Below are positions 48,304 to 59,509 of a stretch of 64,000 bases of DNA, piece by piece. Position 1 is the first letter of the stretch, and each line of letters starts with the position of its first letter. Origin of the DNA: Rostrohypoxylon terebratum (Eukaryota > Ascomycota > Sordariomycetes > Xylariales > Hypoxylaceae); assembly GCA_022497145.1 (NCBI GenBank), contig MU385866.1, positions 310,001 to 374,000 on the forward strand. Reading direction: 5' to 3'. The position numbers and the translations under genes are program-made. The notes under the pieces are model-generated. The model saw nothing but the letters and a program-made list of their open reading frames with translations. It was not told where the DNA came from and searched no databases.

Positions 48304-50772
48304 TTATTCTTCGGCGTCTCCAATTTTGCCATCAGCGCCATCAAGTTCACCGAAAAGGTCTTCGCCTTCTCCGAGTTCTTGTTCGAACGTACCACCAACC
48401 TCGGGCTCGGGTTCTGCGGCCTGATCAATATTTTCACCAACACGGAACGACTCACCGTTGGGTACTACATTGCCGATGGAGTCGAAAATCGCGTCGTACT
48501 CTGCATCAGCTTCAACGCCACCGAATTGGGCCAATTCGTCAGCCACGTTTGTGTGTGGCGTGCTTGGAGTCGGTAAGCCGTGGCAATCCTCAGCGTCCTC
48601 GAACAACCGAGGATCGATTTCTGCGTCTGGTACCGGAACATTAGTTGAGGGACTTGGTTCCGGGCTTGCCGGGCGAGATAGTCGCTGTTTTTTGTCTGGG
48701 GGTTGTTCGGTTTCTTCTTGATTGGTGGGGTAGCTGGCCTGCTGGTCTTCGGATAACACATCGTTCCTATCCCGCTTGTTCGGTAAGGGGCTTGGGGACT
48801 CTGGGGTCGGATAGTGAAACGGGGGTGTCGCTATCGTCTGATTGAAGTCCATTTCTGCCATAGAGTAAGGTAGCGTTAATTCTATGGGAGGCGTTCGAGG
48901 CATCGGTGCGTACTCAGGCGTGTAAGATTCTTCTCGTTGGGGCGACCTAATGTCCGACATTTCTGCCTCCATCTGTCTTTGAGCCGCTAATTTCTTGAAA
49001 GCTTTAGCTTTGCCTCTTTTACTACCTTTAAGCTCTGCCAACTTCTCACGGGCGCCAGGTTCCGGGTCCCCATTCTCGTCTACGAGACCCGCAGCCATGC
49101 AATCCTTGAGGAAGAGCAGCTTGAGGAGGTCGCCTTTATGTTTCGACATATCGGCGCCGCCCCTGCTTTCCCGCATCTTAACACGACCCTCGCTGCTGTG
49201 ACTCAGTGTGTGAGTGATAAGACGGTAGCTTAGGGTCTGCTCATAAGAACGATCCCTTCTCTTACCATACTGTTGATACTTGGGGTATTGCTCGCCCCAC
49301 CAGATGTCCAACTCGTTCGCTATCTCGGGGTACAGCCGGGATAGCTTACCTAGGTTTTCCTCTCGCTTGAAATCTCGCTCGTCTGCGCGGACGTCGAGAT
49401 GCATGAATGCCTGGATGAGGTCGAAGTGTCGCTCGAAGCAGTACAAGTGCGCGTACCCGGCATTGTAGAACGGGTCGATAGCATCTCCGTCCACGTTCGT
49501 CCGCTCATCAAATATGACACGTGGAAACCCCGCTCTAATTGTGTGATTGGGATCGGGACAGTCCGCAAATCGACATCGCTGAGATTGAGATCCGTAGGGG
49601 TACCGCTCGTTGGACTGTGACGCAACCCAACCGATCCAGATCGTTAGGCCCTGGCGAGCCTTGTTCCTAATTTCCGGTACATGCGGTAGAGGTTTGGGTA
49701 AATCAAACTTCTTCTCTTTGTTCTTGGGGCCGTATGCATACCAGCGCAACTCCTTCGGAGTATAGGACTTGCCTCGCTCGAGCTCACCACAATCCGTGTA
49801 CCTGAACAGGGGACGGCCGGTACTGTCAATCGGACCCCAGGGTTGAGGCGGGGGTAGCGGGGGTCCGTACCATTCTCGAGGGTTTGGTCGAGGTTGGTTC
49901 CTCCGGGTGACCCGAGGTATCCTGTCGTTTTTGTATGACTCCCCATTAGGCCCTTTCTCTGGTCGCTTCAGAGGAGGCTTGTGATAAACGATATCAGGTG
50001 AGGGACGTCTACTCCTATGAATTAAACGGATCGCATCAGCTACTTGAGAAGAGTGAAATGAATCGGCGTGGGGTGGTGGTGGTAAGTCACCCGATATTTC
50101 TAGCGTATTCATAGGAACAGGGACCGTAATTCGTGGCTGGGCCTCTGGCATTGGGTATGTGGGTCCAGCTACGGGATATGATGGCTGCTGTTGTGGCGGA
50201 TATGGCATGGTATACATCGGGTATCCATTGCCGTTAACTATCGGGTTAACTATCGGGTATCCAACGGGATATACGAGTCCGGGTGCGGGCCCTAGTAATG
50301 GCATGTTAGCCGGTAGTAGATACGGATATTGATAACCGCTTGGTTGAGGATATTGATAACCACTTGGTTGAGGGACGATTGCCATGGGAGGATGAGAGGC
50401 ATCATAGATAACATTACCATTCGGGAGATTGGTCACTGGATTTCCGTAAGGAGAGTTCGGGATGTGGCTCTCTTCCAGTGGTTGTTGCTGTTGTTGAGTA
50501 GCAACATCTATAGCAGGAACATAGTCGTTACTTAGCATCTGCGGATTTATACATTCCAGAATGAACTCAGGGACTACCTCAGGAACCTCTCCGATTGAAG
50601 GATCCGGCTCAGGGTTCTCTTCTCCAGAATTCTCAGGTGTGAAATCATAGAGATCGAAGTTTGGCGAGTCTGACAAGTCACCAAAGTCCACTGTATCGAG
50701 TGCATTCTGTTCGTGGACGAAAGCATCCGTTGGCTCCAGGCCATTAAAAGTGTATGAGTTTTCTTTTGTCAT
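48304..50772 (-). CDS. Proline-rich hypothetical protein with a central Cys/His-containing domain
   Basis: A single minus-strand frame. From the Met at 50772 it gives 822 residues; from the upstream Met at 50886, 860. The first 38 codons of the longer form look unlike the rest, so 50772 is preferred but unsure. N-terminal third: acidic, then Gln/Pro/Tyr-rich with two tandem duplications (a QPSGYQYP pair, a PIVN pair). A central ~250-residue block looks folded and conserved: WYGPPLPPPQPWGP, KELRWYAYGPKNKEKKFDLP, then CRFADCPDPNH and HLYCFERHFD, whose Cys and His could bind metal. The C-terminal third is disordered, with a basic KKQRLSRP patch suggesting a nuclear location. I know no function. 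It is divergent from the DIP2/CPS1 gene. Confidence 0.75.
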   Translation of the reverse strand: MTKENSYTFNGLEPTDAFVHEQNALDTVDFGDLSDSPNFDLYDFTPENSGEENPEPDPSIGEVPEVVPEFILECINPQMLSNDYVPAIDVATQQQQQPLEESHIPNSPYGNPVTNLPNGNVIYDASHPPMAIVPQPSGYQYPQPSGYQYPYLLPANMPLLGPAPGLVYPVGYPIVNPIVNGNGYPMYTMPYPPQQQPSYPVAGPTYPMPEAQPRITVPVPMNTLEISGDLPPPPHADSFHSSQVADAIRLIHRSRRPSPDIVYHKPPLKRPEKGPNGESYKNDRIPRVTRRNQPRPNPREWYGPPLPPPQPWGPIDSTGRPLFRYTDCGELERGKSYTPKELRWYAYGPKNKEKKFDLPKPLPHVPEIRNKARQGLTIWIGWVASQSNERYPYGSQSQRCRFADCPDPNHTIRAGFPRVIFDERTNVDGDAIDPFYNAGYAHLYCFERHFDLIQAFMHLDVRADERDFKREENLGKLSRLYPEIANELDIWWGEQYPKYQQYGKRRDRSYEQTLSYRLITHTLSHSSEGRVKMRESRGGADMSKHKGDLLKLLFLKDCMAAGLVDENGDPEPGAREKLAELKGSKRGKAKAFKKLAAQRQMEAEMSDIRSPQREESYTPEYAPMPRTPPIELTLPYSMAEMDFNQTIATPPFHYPTPESPSPLPNKRDRNDVLSEDQQASYPTNQEETEQPPDKKQRLSRPASPEPSPSTNVPVPDAEIDPRLFEDAEDCHGLPTPSTPHTNVADELAQFGGVEADAEYDAIFDSIGNVVPNGESFRVGENIDQAAEPEPEVGGTFEQELGEGEDLFGELDGADGKIGDAEE

Positions 50773-50912
50773 CGATAGTGACTGATTGCACGGTTCGTCA
50801 CTGAACACGAAAAGCTGAGCTTCAAGACAAGTTGGAGTAGAATAACTAGTACAGCTATGATAGCGAACGAGTTGCTCGGCGGCCACGAAACCACTGGATG
50901 GTCCAAAGGTGA

Positions 50913-50944
50913 GGAAGGAAGGAAGGAAGGAAGGAAGGAAGGAA
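50913..50944 (+). repeat. GGAA tetranucleotide repeat
   Basis: About eight copies just upstream of both candidate starts of the proline-rich protein gene, so probably in its promoter or 5' leader. Confidence 0.9.
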
Positions 50945-52763
50945 GATCGGAAACAGAGTTACATCGAGATCGCCTGGTATTTATAGACATCGAGAACATG
51001 GTCGGTTGTCTGTCTACAGCCTTTGTTCACGAACAATCACCTTGAGTTTCGGTGATGGGAACAATAACATTATAACAAGCCTATTGTCTCTATTGTTCCG
51101 TCACAGGGAAATCATAAATCGATACAAGAAGATTGTATATTATAGACTAAGAACTACTCACTAACAGTCTGCGATTACCTTCACATAGTCAAAATTCGTA
51201 GCCAACAATTACTTTGAAGTGATCTACTACCCCATTAGTACCCGCTGGCGCATAGTGGGCATCAATATTAGTGAAGAGAGAAGGGAGTACAATCAGTAGA
51301 GCTCAATGCATTTTCTCAACAGGAAATTTCAGAACAGGTCTGTGAATGCGTTGATTTCATCAGGTAGAACGTGATAGCAGCTGGTGAACGGAGAAAGAGA
51401 CAGACGTACCGGAGGCATCGGGCCCGCCCTCTTATTTATTGAGGCTCGGTAACAACGCAAGCCAAGGCGTATAAACCTGATTGCTATTCGCAAGTTTCAC
51501 AAAGCGTATAAAGCAATTGTCGAGCCATCCTATGCTTAATATCCGACAACAACGTGTAACAGGACGTTACCCGTCGAACAACACCTTGGCTGCGCCAGGA
51601 TGTCTGACGTCTTCGATAAGTATCTCTAGCATTGAATCGACAATTCCAGTTGTTTAGCTCCGATATCGTGACGAAACCGTGTATTGTCTATCCAAACATA
51701 TCCAAACATATCAAAGAGATTGAGTGATGATCAAGCGGCCATTCTTGGGTGAGCACGACAACGATACCTATTACCTAGGTTTGTACGTGACCCTCCAAGA
51801 CGGCGATTGAACTTTCTGTGGTCTCACTGCCTTCTGTGCATAACCCTTCGAGGTTAGAGTGGATATGTGATGTGAATTGAATACTCTGCTGAATTGAAAA
51901 GAGAAGTTGAATGTGAAAAGTTCAAAAAAGTGAAAATTTTGGAAATTAGATTAGGTGATAATAAGGCTTGTGATACACGGTTACTTAGTACGGGTTAATA
52001 GGTTTAGCCGTATTCCGTTCCCATGAGGCAAGCTGGCTGGCAGGCGCAGACTGGGCGGGTCTTCCTCGGTTCCTTCCACCGTACCCACACAGATTGGAGT
52101 TTGGGGGAAACTTGAAGGGCTTGAGGGTCTCGTATTGCCGCCTCCGTGCCTTCTTTGCACCTAAATAGCCTGGTAATAGCCAATCATTCAAGCTAAACGC
52201 GCGTAAGATAGAGGATGGCAGGGAAGGTACCCAAGTACCACTTGCCCTCCCACCGACAGTGTTAACAATCAGGGTTCACTTTTTGAAGATCTCTACTACC
52301 TAGAAATTGAATTGTCCTATGCCAGCCATGCCTCCCGTTTAGCCTTTCTACCTAATACTGAGTCTTTTTTTATTATTTTTATTCCTTTTCCCTCTCCAAA
52401 TACATGTTTACCTGGCATTGCTATGATACTATGATACTATGATACCCTTATTCTAATTATCTAACCGAGCTTTAATTGGCTGGTTTTCTTTTGTCGTTGC
52501 GACAGTTTTAAAGAGAGATACATTTATCCCCTCGAAACGATTTGACGTCACGGACCTTGTCTGGTTTGTCAGTTATCGGTTTGCCTGGTCAGGTACCTAA
52601 ACCACCTAGAGTCCTAGACACCTAGACACCTAGACCTCTAGACCTAGGTAGGGATTGCATATTTTTTTTGCTTTTGGATCGGGTGGTCCGATAAACGGTT
52701 CGGTAATCAATCTCGCGCGCCTTTTTATTTTCTCTTCTGCGCCAGAGTCAACTAGAGTTCGAT
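50945..52763. other. Divergent upstream region between proline-rich and DIP2/CPS1 genes
   Basis: About 1.8 kb. It contains a CCTAGA/CACCTAGA short tandem with CCTAGGT palindromes (52597-52650) about 110-170 bp before the DIP2/CPS1 ATG, and ATGATACT repeats near 52421-52445. No gene is seen. Confidence 0.45.
52597..52650 (+). repeat. CACCTAGA-type degenerate tandem repeat
   Basis: Five or more units built on CCTAGA, ending in a CCTAGGTAGG palindrome, close upstream of the DIP2/CPS1 start. Confidence 0.7.
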
Positions 52764-55700
52764 ATGGCGCAATTGAGTGCGGATTTACAAGAAAAGCTGG
52801 ACGAATTGGAGAGGGAGTTGGAGGTAAGCTGCTGTCATTTTGCTTCTCTCCTCCCCTTATTCGGTTGGCGATGCCTGTGATACCCGCCAACCCGCCAACA
52901 CGCGGGGTACAAGACCCAACATCCCAGCGAACCAGCCTGCCAACCTGCCAGCTCATCGAACCAGAAACTAACAGAAATTCGTAATCTAGGAAGGTGATAT
53001 TACAGAAAAAGGGTAAGATAATATATCCTAGTATTCTACTTTATGACGTTAGATATGCTCCTAGACATCCGTGGATACCATCCGACCTTGTCCCCGTGCT
53101 CGGTTTTATTAACACATCCCTACCCACAGCTTTCAAAAACGCCGAACCCAGCTACTATCGCAATATGTTAACCCGACTGCTTTAACCGATGCGACAGGAG
53201 GTTTACGAATACACTCTCCCGATGATGACGGCCCTAATACGAGCGAGGGGCACCGCGATGCTGCGTACGCCGCCCTAAACACCACAAACCCCAATCCCAA
53301 TGAAGCCTATTCACCCTCGACCATTACCTCTCCTGTCGACTGGCGGCCCCAATCTTCCGGACCGCCGGGTTCCAGTTCCTCTCATGTCGGCGAACACCCA
53401 GCCGGGCTGCTAAGACCCGGTGGTCCCATGGCCGAACAACGCCCGAACCTGACACAGCGCGATTCCCTGTTCCTAGGTTTGGGGCAGAGCTCTAGCTTTT
53501 CGCAACCGATGGGCTCCGACCCTCCGACACGTTCGGGAACGATGGTCTCAGGCGACTATGCCTTCAAGCCAGAGCATCAGTCAGGGTATGGGCAACCACC
53601 ATCGAACGCTTATGGTAGTCGGACAGGAACTATGTTGGACTCTCAAGTGTATTTCTCCGACTTTGCTGGCCAACAGTCTTACGACCAGGGTCCCGGCGGC
53701 GAGTATGGTGGAGGCGTTCACAGATACTCGTCTAGCGATGCCTTTTCGCCCACTGCTGCTATGGCTCCGCCTATGCTCACCGCGAGCGATTTGCCTCCGC
53801 CGGAAGCGTTAGAATATCAGATGCCCCTAGAACCGCGAGAAGTGCCGTTCGCGATTCACGACCCGCACGATGAGAATACGGCAATGTCTTCATTCGATAA
53901 TATCGCTGCCGTATTAAGACACAGAGGGCGTACCAATGGGAAACTTCCAGCCTACTGGGTTCTTGATAGCCGAGGAAAGGAAATAGCATCTATCACCTGG
54001 GACAAGTTGGCATCTAGGGCGGAAAAGGTAGCCCAAGTCATTCGCGACAAGAGTTCACTATATCGCGGCGACCGAGTCGCTCTTATTTATAGGGATTCGG
54101 AAATCATAGACTTCACTATAGCACTACTAGGTTGCTTCATTGCAGGTGTTGTAGCAGTCCCCATCAATGACTTGCAAGACTATCCCAAGCTTAACCTCAT
54201 CTTAACGTCCACGCAAGCACATCTAGCCTTGACTACAGACAACAACTTGAAGTCCTTTCAGCGCGATATAACAATGCAGAAACTGAATTGGCCCAAGGGA
54301 GTTGAGTGGTGGAAAACTAACGAATTCGGAAGTTATCATCCCAAAAAGAAGGACGATGTACCTCCGTTATCTGTCCCTGATCTAGCATATATCGAGTTTT
54401 CTAGAGCACCAACAGGGGATGTTCGTGGTGTGGTACTAAGCCATCGCACGATCATGCATCAGATGGCTTGTCTTAGCGCCATAGTTCAAGTTGTCCCTAG
54501 TGGGCGAGGCGACACCTTCAACCGCGCCCTCCGCGACAAGAATGGACGTTTAATAGGAGGAGGTGCTAGCAGCGAAATTCTCCTCTCGTATCTTGACCCT
54601 CGCCAGGGTATCGGAATGATTCTAGGCGTCCTTCTTAACGTCTACAGCGGGCATACGACTGTGTGGGTAGAGAACAAGGCGGTAAATTCACCTGGTCTCT
54701 ACGCCCATCTTATTACAAAGTACAAGGCTACGCTTATGGTTGCCGATTACCCTGGATTGAGGACAGCAGCCTTTAATTATCAACAAGATCCCATGACGAC
54801 GCGAAATTTCAAGAAAGGCACCGAACCAAATTTTCAACACGTCAAATTATGCCTGATCGATACTTTGACCGTGGATAGCGAGTTCCATGAAGTGTTAGCT
54901 GATAGATGGCTCCGGCCCCTGCGAAATCCTAGGGCCAGAGAAGTTGTCGCACCGATGCTTTGCTTGCCCGAGCACGGAGGTATGGTGATTAGCATTCGAG
55001 ATTGGCTAGGTGGGGAGGAGCGCATGGGTTGCCCGTTGAAATTGGATATCGACACCGAATCAGAACCAGAAACTGACAAGGATGAAGAAAAAGAGAAGGA
55101 GAAGGAGAAGGAAAAGGAAAAAGAGAAACCGTCAAATGGCTTTGGCAGTCTTCTAGGCGGTGGTACAACTACTCTGAAAGAACAAGAGGCTAAGAAGGAT
55201 CTTGGCGAGGTACTGTTAGATCGCGAGGCGCTGAAGACCAACGAAGTAGTCGTTTTGGCTATAGGAGACGAAGCGCGGAAGAGAGGAGCCACCGAACCAG
55301 GCACCGTCCGAGTTGGCGCATTCGGATATCCCATCCCCGATGCTACTCTTGCCGTTGTTGACCCCGAGACGGGATTACTCTCTTCGCCTCATTCCATAGG
55401 AGAAATCTGGGTCGACTCCCCATCTCTATCTGGAGGTTTCTGGGCCTTGCCTAAGCATACAGAGCAGATCTTCCATGCTAGACCTTACAAATTCGAGCCA
55501 GGAGACCCAACACCTACTGCTGTGGAACCCGAATTTCTCAGGACTGGTCTCCTCGGTACTGTCATCGAAGGCAAGATATTTGTACTTGGACTGTACGAAG
55601 ACCGGATCCGACAAAAGGTTGAGTGGGTTGAGCACGGCCATGAGGTCGCAGAGCACCGATACTTCTTTGTGCAACATATCGTTGTAAGCATCCTCCGGAA

Positions 55701-58562
55701 CCTGAATAAGCAGGTATTTGACTGTTCCGCGTTCGACGTATTTGTCAACGATGAGCACTTGCCGATAGTAGTATTGGAGTCATCAGCCGCCTCAACCGCT
55801 CCGGCAACGTCAGGTGGTCCGCCTAGGCAGCTGGACACCGCGTTGTTGGACACGCTCTCGGAAAGGTGTATGGATGTCCTAATGCAAGAACATCACCTCA
55901 GAGTTTACTGTGTCATGATAACAGCACCGAACTCCTTACCACGGGTTACAAAGAACGGCCGACGAGAAATAGGGAACATGTTGTGCCGTCGGGAGTTCGA
56001 TCTAGGCAATCTTCCATGTGTTCATGTCAAATTTGGCGTTGAGCATGCGGTGTTAAACCTACCTATCGGCGTAGACCCTTTGGGAGGTATATGGTCGAAC
56101 TTAGCATCGGATTTCCGAGCTGACTTCCTTGGTCCTGCTGACAAGCAATACTCTGGTATTGACAGACGTGAAGTTGTCATTGATGACCGTACATCCACAC
56201 CATTAAACAACTTCTCTAGTATCACGGATCTTATCCAGTGGCGAGTGGCGCGCCAACCCGAAGAGCTCTCCTACTGCACAATTGACGGCAGAGGCAAAGA
56301 AGGCAAGGGTATCACGTGGAAGAAATTCGACACAAAAGTTGCCGCAGTGGCTCTATATCTCCGTAACAAGGCCAATATACGGGCGCGCGACCATGTTATG
56401 CTTATGTATACGCATTCTGAAGACTATATCTTCGCTGTCCACGCTTGCATCAACCTCGGTGCCGTGATCATACCGACTGCGCCTATGGATGAGCGACGAT
56501 TAAACGAAGATGTTCCAGCTTTCCTCCACCTTATCAACGACTACGGCATCAAGGCTGTCCTAGTCAACTATGAAGTAGATCATCTACTCAAGTCCAAAGC
56601 CGTCTCCCAGCACGTCAAGCAATCCGCCCAGTTCCTCAAAATTACCGTTCCTAGTGTATACAACACCTCCAAGCCTCCAAAGCAGAATAGCGGGCTTCGG
56701 GACCTCGGTATCACGATGGATCCCGCCTGGATACAACCGGGATATCCTGTCGTTATTTGGGCATACTGGACACCAGATCAACGCAGAATTTCGGTGCAAC
56801 TTGGACACGACACCATTCTTGGAATGTGCAAAGTTCAAAAGGAAACTTGCCAAATGACCAGCTCTAGACCCGTTCTCGGTTGCGTCAGAAGCACCACGGG
56901 TTTGGGCTTTATTCACTCATGTTTAATGGGTATCTACATAGGCACGCCTACTTACCTACTCTCGCCAGTAGAATTTGCGCAGAATCCGATTTCGCTATTT
57001 TTAACACTTAGTCGGTATAAGATTAAGGATACATACGCAACGCCACAGATGTTAGATCATGCCATGAACACAATGCCCGGCAAGGGCTTCACGCTACACG
57101 AGTTGAAGAATATGATGATCTCAGCCGACGGTAGGCCTCGCGTCGACGTATTCCAAAAGGTTAGACTTCACTTTGCAGCTACCGGACTTGATAGGACAGC
57201 CATCAATACTGTGTATTCGCACGTTTTAAATCCGATGATCGCATCGCGCTCATACATGTGTATTGAGCCAATTGAACTTTGGCTCGACCAACGAGCTCTT
57301 CGCAGAGGACTAATCGTTCCCGTGGATCCTGATTCCGAGCCTAAGGCACTATTAGTTCAAGATTCCGGCATGGTACCAGTCTCCACCCAAATAGCCATCG
57401 TCAATCCCGAGAGTCGACTTCTTTGCACAGATGGAGAATACGGTGAGATTTGGGTCGATTCGGAAGCGTGCGTTAAGGCATTCTATGGGTCTAGAGATCC
57501 GTTTGATGCCGAACGTTTTGATGGGCGCACCATCGACGGAGATCCGAACATTAGTTACGTGCGAACCGGTGATCTTGGCTTCCTGCATAACGTCAGTCGG
57601 CCTATTGGGCCGAATGGGGCGCAAGTGGATATGCAAGTTCTCTTCGTACTGGGAAATATTGGCGAAACCTTTGAAATCAACGGGTTGAGCCATTTCCCGA
57701 TGGATATTGAGGCTTCGGTTGAGAGATCTCACCGCAACATCGTACCCGGTGGCTGGTAAGTTGGTGCTACGTGAGGCAAATGGATTGAATGAATTGGGCT
57801 AACACGAAATCCAGTGCCGTATTCCAAGCAGGTGGCCTTGTGGTCGTGCTAGTCGAAGTTTCGCGAAAAGCATATCTCGCATCCATCGTTCCTGTCATCG
57901 TAAACGCCATCTTGAACGAACACCAAATAGTCGTCGACATAGTCGCATTTGTGAACAAGGGCGATTTCCCTCGCAGCCGTCTTAGTGAGAAGCAGCGAGG
58001 AAAAATCTTGGCCAGTTGGGTCACTCGAAAAATGCGCACAGTTGCCCAGTTCGCTATTCGCGATGCGGATTCCGGTAGTGTAGAAGGCGGTGACAGCACA
58101 GGAGAAAACCACCGTGCTAGTGTGGGTAGTGTTCGAAGCAGCAACGCGCCCGGAGCTAGTTCCCTTAGGAACATGGAGCACGCACCACAAATACTAGAAC
58201 AAGAAGAGCTGGACCACCAAATGAATAAGATGTCGGCCCTGCCCCAACCAGCCGAGCTCCCCGGTAGCAGCGGAGGACCAATCCTGGATAATCGACCGAC
58301 TACGAGCGGCAGCTTCAGGATGCCAGAAGCCGGCCAATACGGCGACGGCACACCGCCGCAAATACAACGCCGACCCCTACCCCCACAAATCCGGCTCCCA
58401 AGCATGGAAGGTCGCCGGCAGTCACAAGGCGAAAACCTGTGGGATCCGGGACGAGTACCCAGCCGGGGCCACGAAGAAGACGAGTGGCAGCGCGACGCGC
58501 TAATGCACATGAACTTGGCCAACCAGATGCCGCAGCACGACGCGTACGCGAGGCAGGACTAG
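52764..58562 (+). CDS. CPS1: DIP2/CPS1-type large protein: DMAP1-binding domain plus tandem adenylate-forming domains
   Basis: Four exons: 52764-52823, 52990-53012 (only 23 nt), 53130-57755, 57815-58562; 1818 residues. Exons 1-3 together encode an N-terminal DMAP1-binding-like domain (LQEKLDELERELE, EGDITEKG, FQKRRTQLLSQY). A disordered segment follows to ~260, then two AMP-binding (acyl-CoA synthetase-like) domains from ~263 and ~1054, and a disordered C-terminus. A Lys/Glu-rich run sits near 679-695 inside the first domain. The core adenylation motifs look degenerate: LAYIEFSRAPTGDVRGVVLSH replaces the usual Gly-rich loop. Animal DIP2 proteins influence diacylglycerol levels. The fungal homologue is known as CPS1, needed for virulence in some pathogens; it was first taken for a peptide synthetase, but no carrier or condensation domain is present here. 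Confidence 0.93.
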
Positions 58563-59509
58563 TTTTCCGAAGCCTCGAGGCGGAGGGCCTTCTACAGGGA
58601 ATTCAAGGGCGTCAGGGATAGAGCCTGGTACTACCGCGTCTACCAACGTCCACCTACCTGACTTTAATCAAATGGCGTTGGTTCGGCGGTAGCGACGGCT
58701 CGGTTCGGGTTTGTCGGTTTCAATCCCCCCCCCCCTCTTTTTTTTTATAAAAATTAATTCCAAGAATAACAACAAAGGGGACTTGGTTGTAGGGCTGCTA
58801 AAGGTCAAATCAAATTCATTGCCTTCGGAGTTTTGAGTCGGGGCTACTGATTACTTCAATATTATCAATTGCTAGTTATGCGCGCGCTTCTTTTATGCGA
58901 GGGGCTTTGCTACATGCCTATCAAAGAACGAGATAAGAGAGAGAGAGCCCGGGCGCGAAAGTGATAGTGGTGGTGGTTTTTTTACGTACCTACGTAGGAT
59001 AAATCGCGTTTACGTTGTGTTCCTGAGCTCAAGACAAGACAGTGCGTGATATGCCACGGCTGCGTTTGCGTTTTTTCCCCTCTCGATAGCGTGAACGTGT
59101 GGGGGTTGTGTAATTGCTAGTAATAGATGCAAGATACGGTGAAATTGAGTGCGCGGATCTATCCGCTGCGTTGTCATGCGGTATTTCGTTGATTTGATGG
59201 TGGAAGTGATCAAACTGCCATGCGTTTCAACTAGACAATAGTGATTTCCCCATAGTATGGAGCTTGCCATGAAGGGTGTCCCAATGACTAACCATTCATT
59301 CCAATCAAAGGTCAAGCCAACCAAATATCAATCACATAATCATAAAACACATTATCCACGGTATACATTACATTGATTATCTAATGCGGCAATGGGTAAG
59401 TAGAGCGGCAAGTATTTTACTGTATTGAATCTTATTCTTGTGATCTTGGACTTTTCGTTCATTCTTAATGCATTCATCATTATCAACCCTTTTATACCAA
59501 GAGACTTAT
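58563..59509. other. Region between convergent DIP2/CPS1 and catalase genes
   Basis: 3' flanks of both genes. C9-10/T10 homopolymers occur at about 58725-58746 and a GAGAGA run near 58937-58948. No gene is seen. Confidence 0.45.

Noticed and set aside
52764..58562. Non-ribosomal peptide synthetase
   Set aside because: There are two AMP-binding-like domains but no condensation, carrier or thioesterase domain. The N-terminal DMAP1-binding region places it in the DIP2/CPS1 family.
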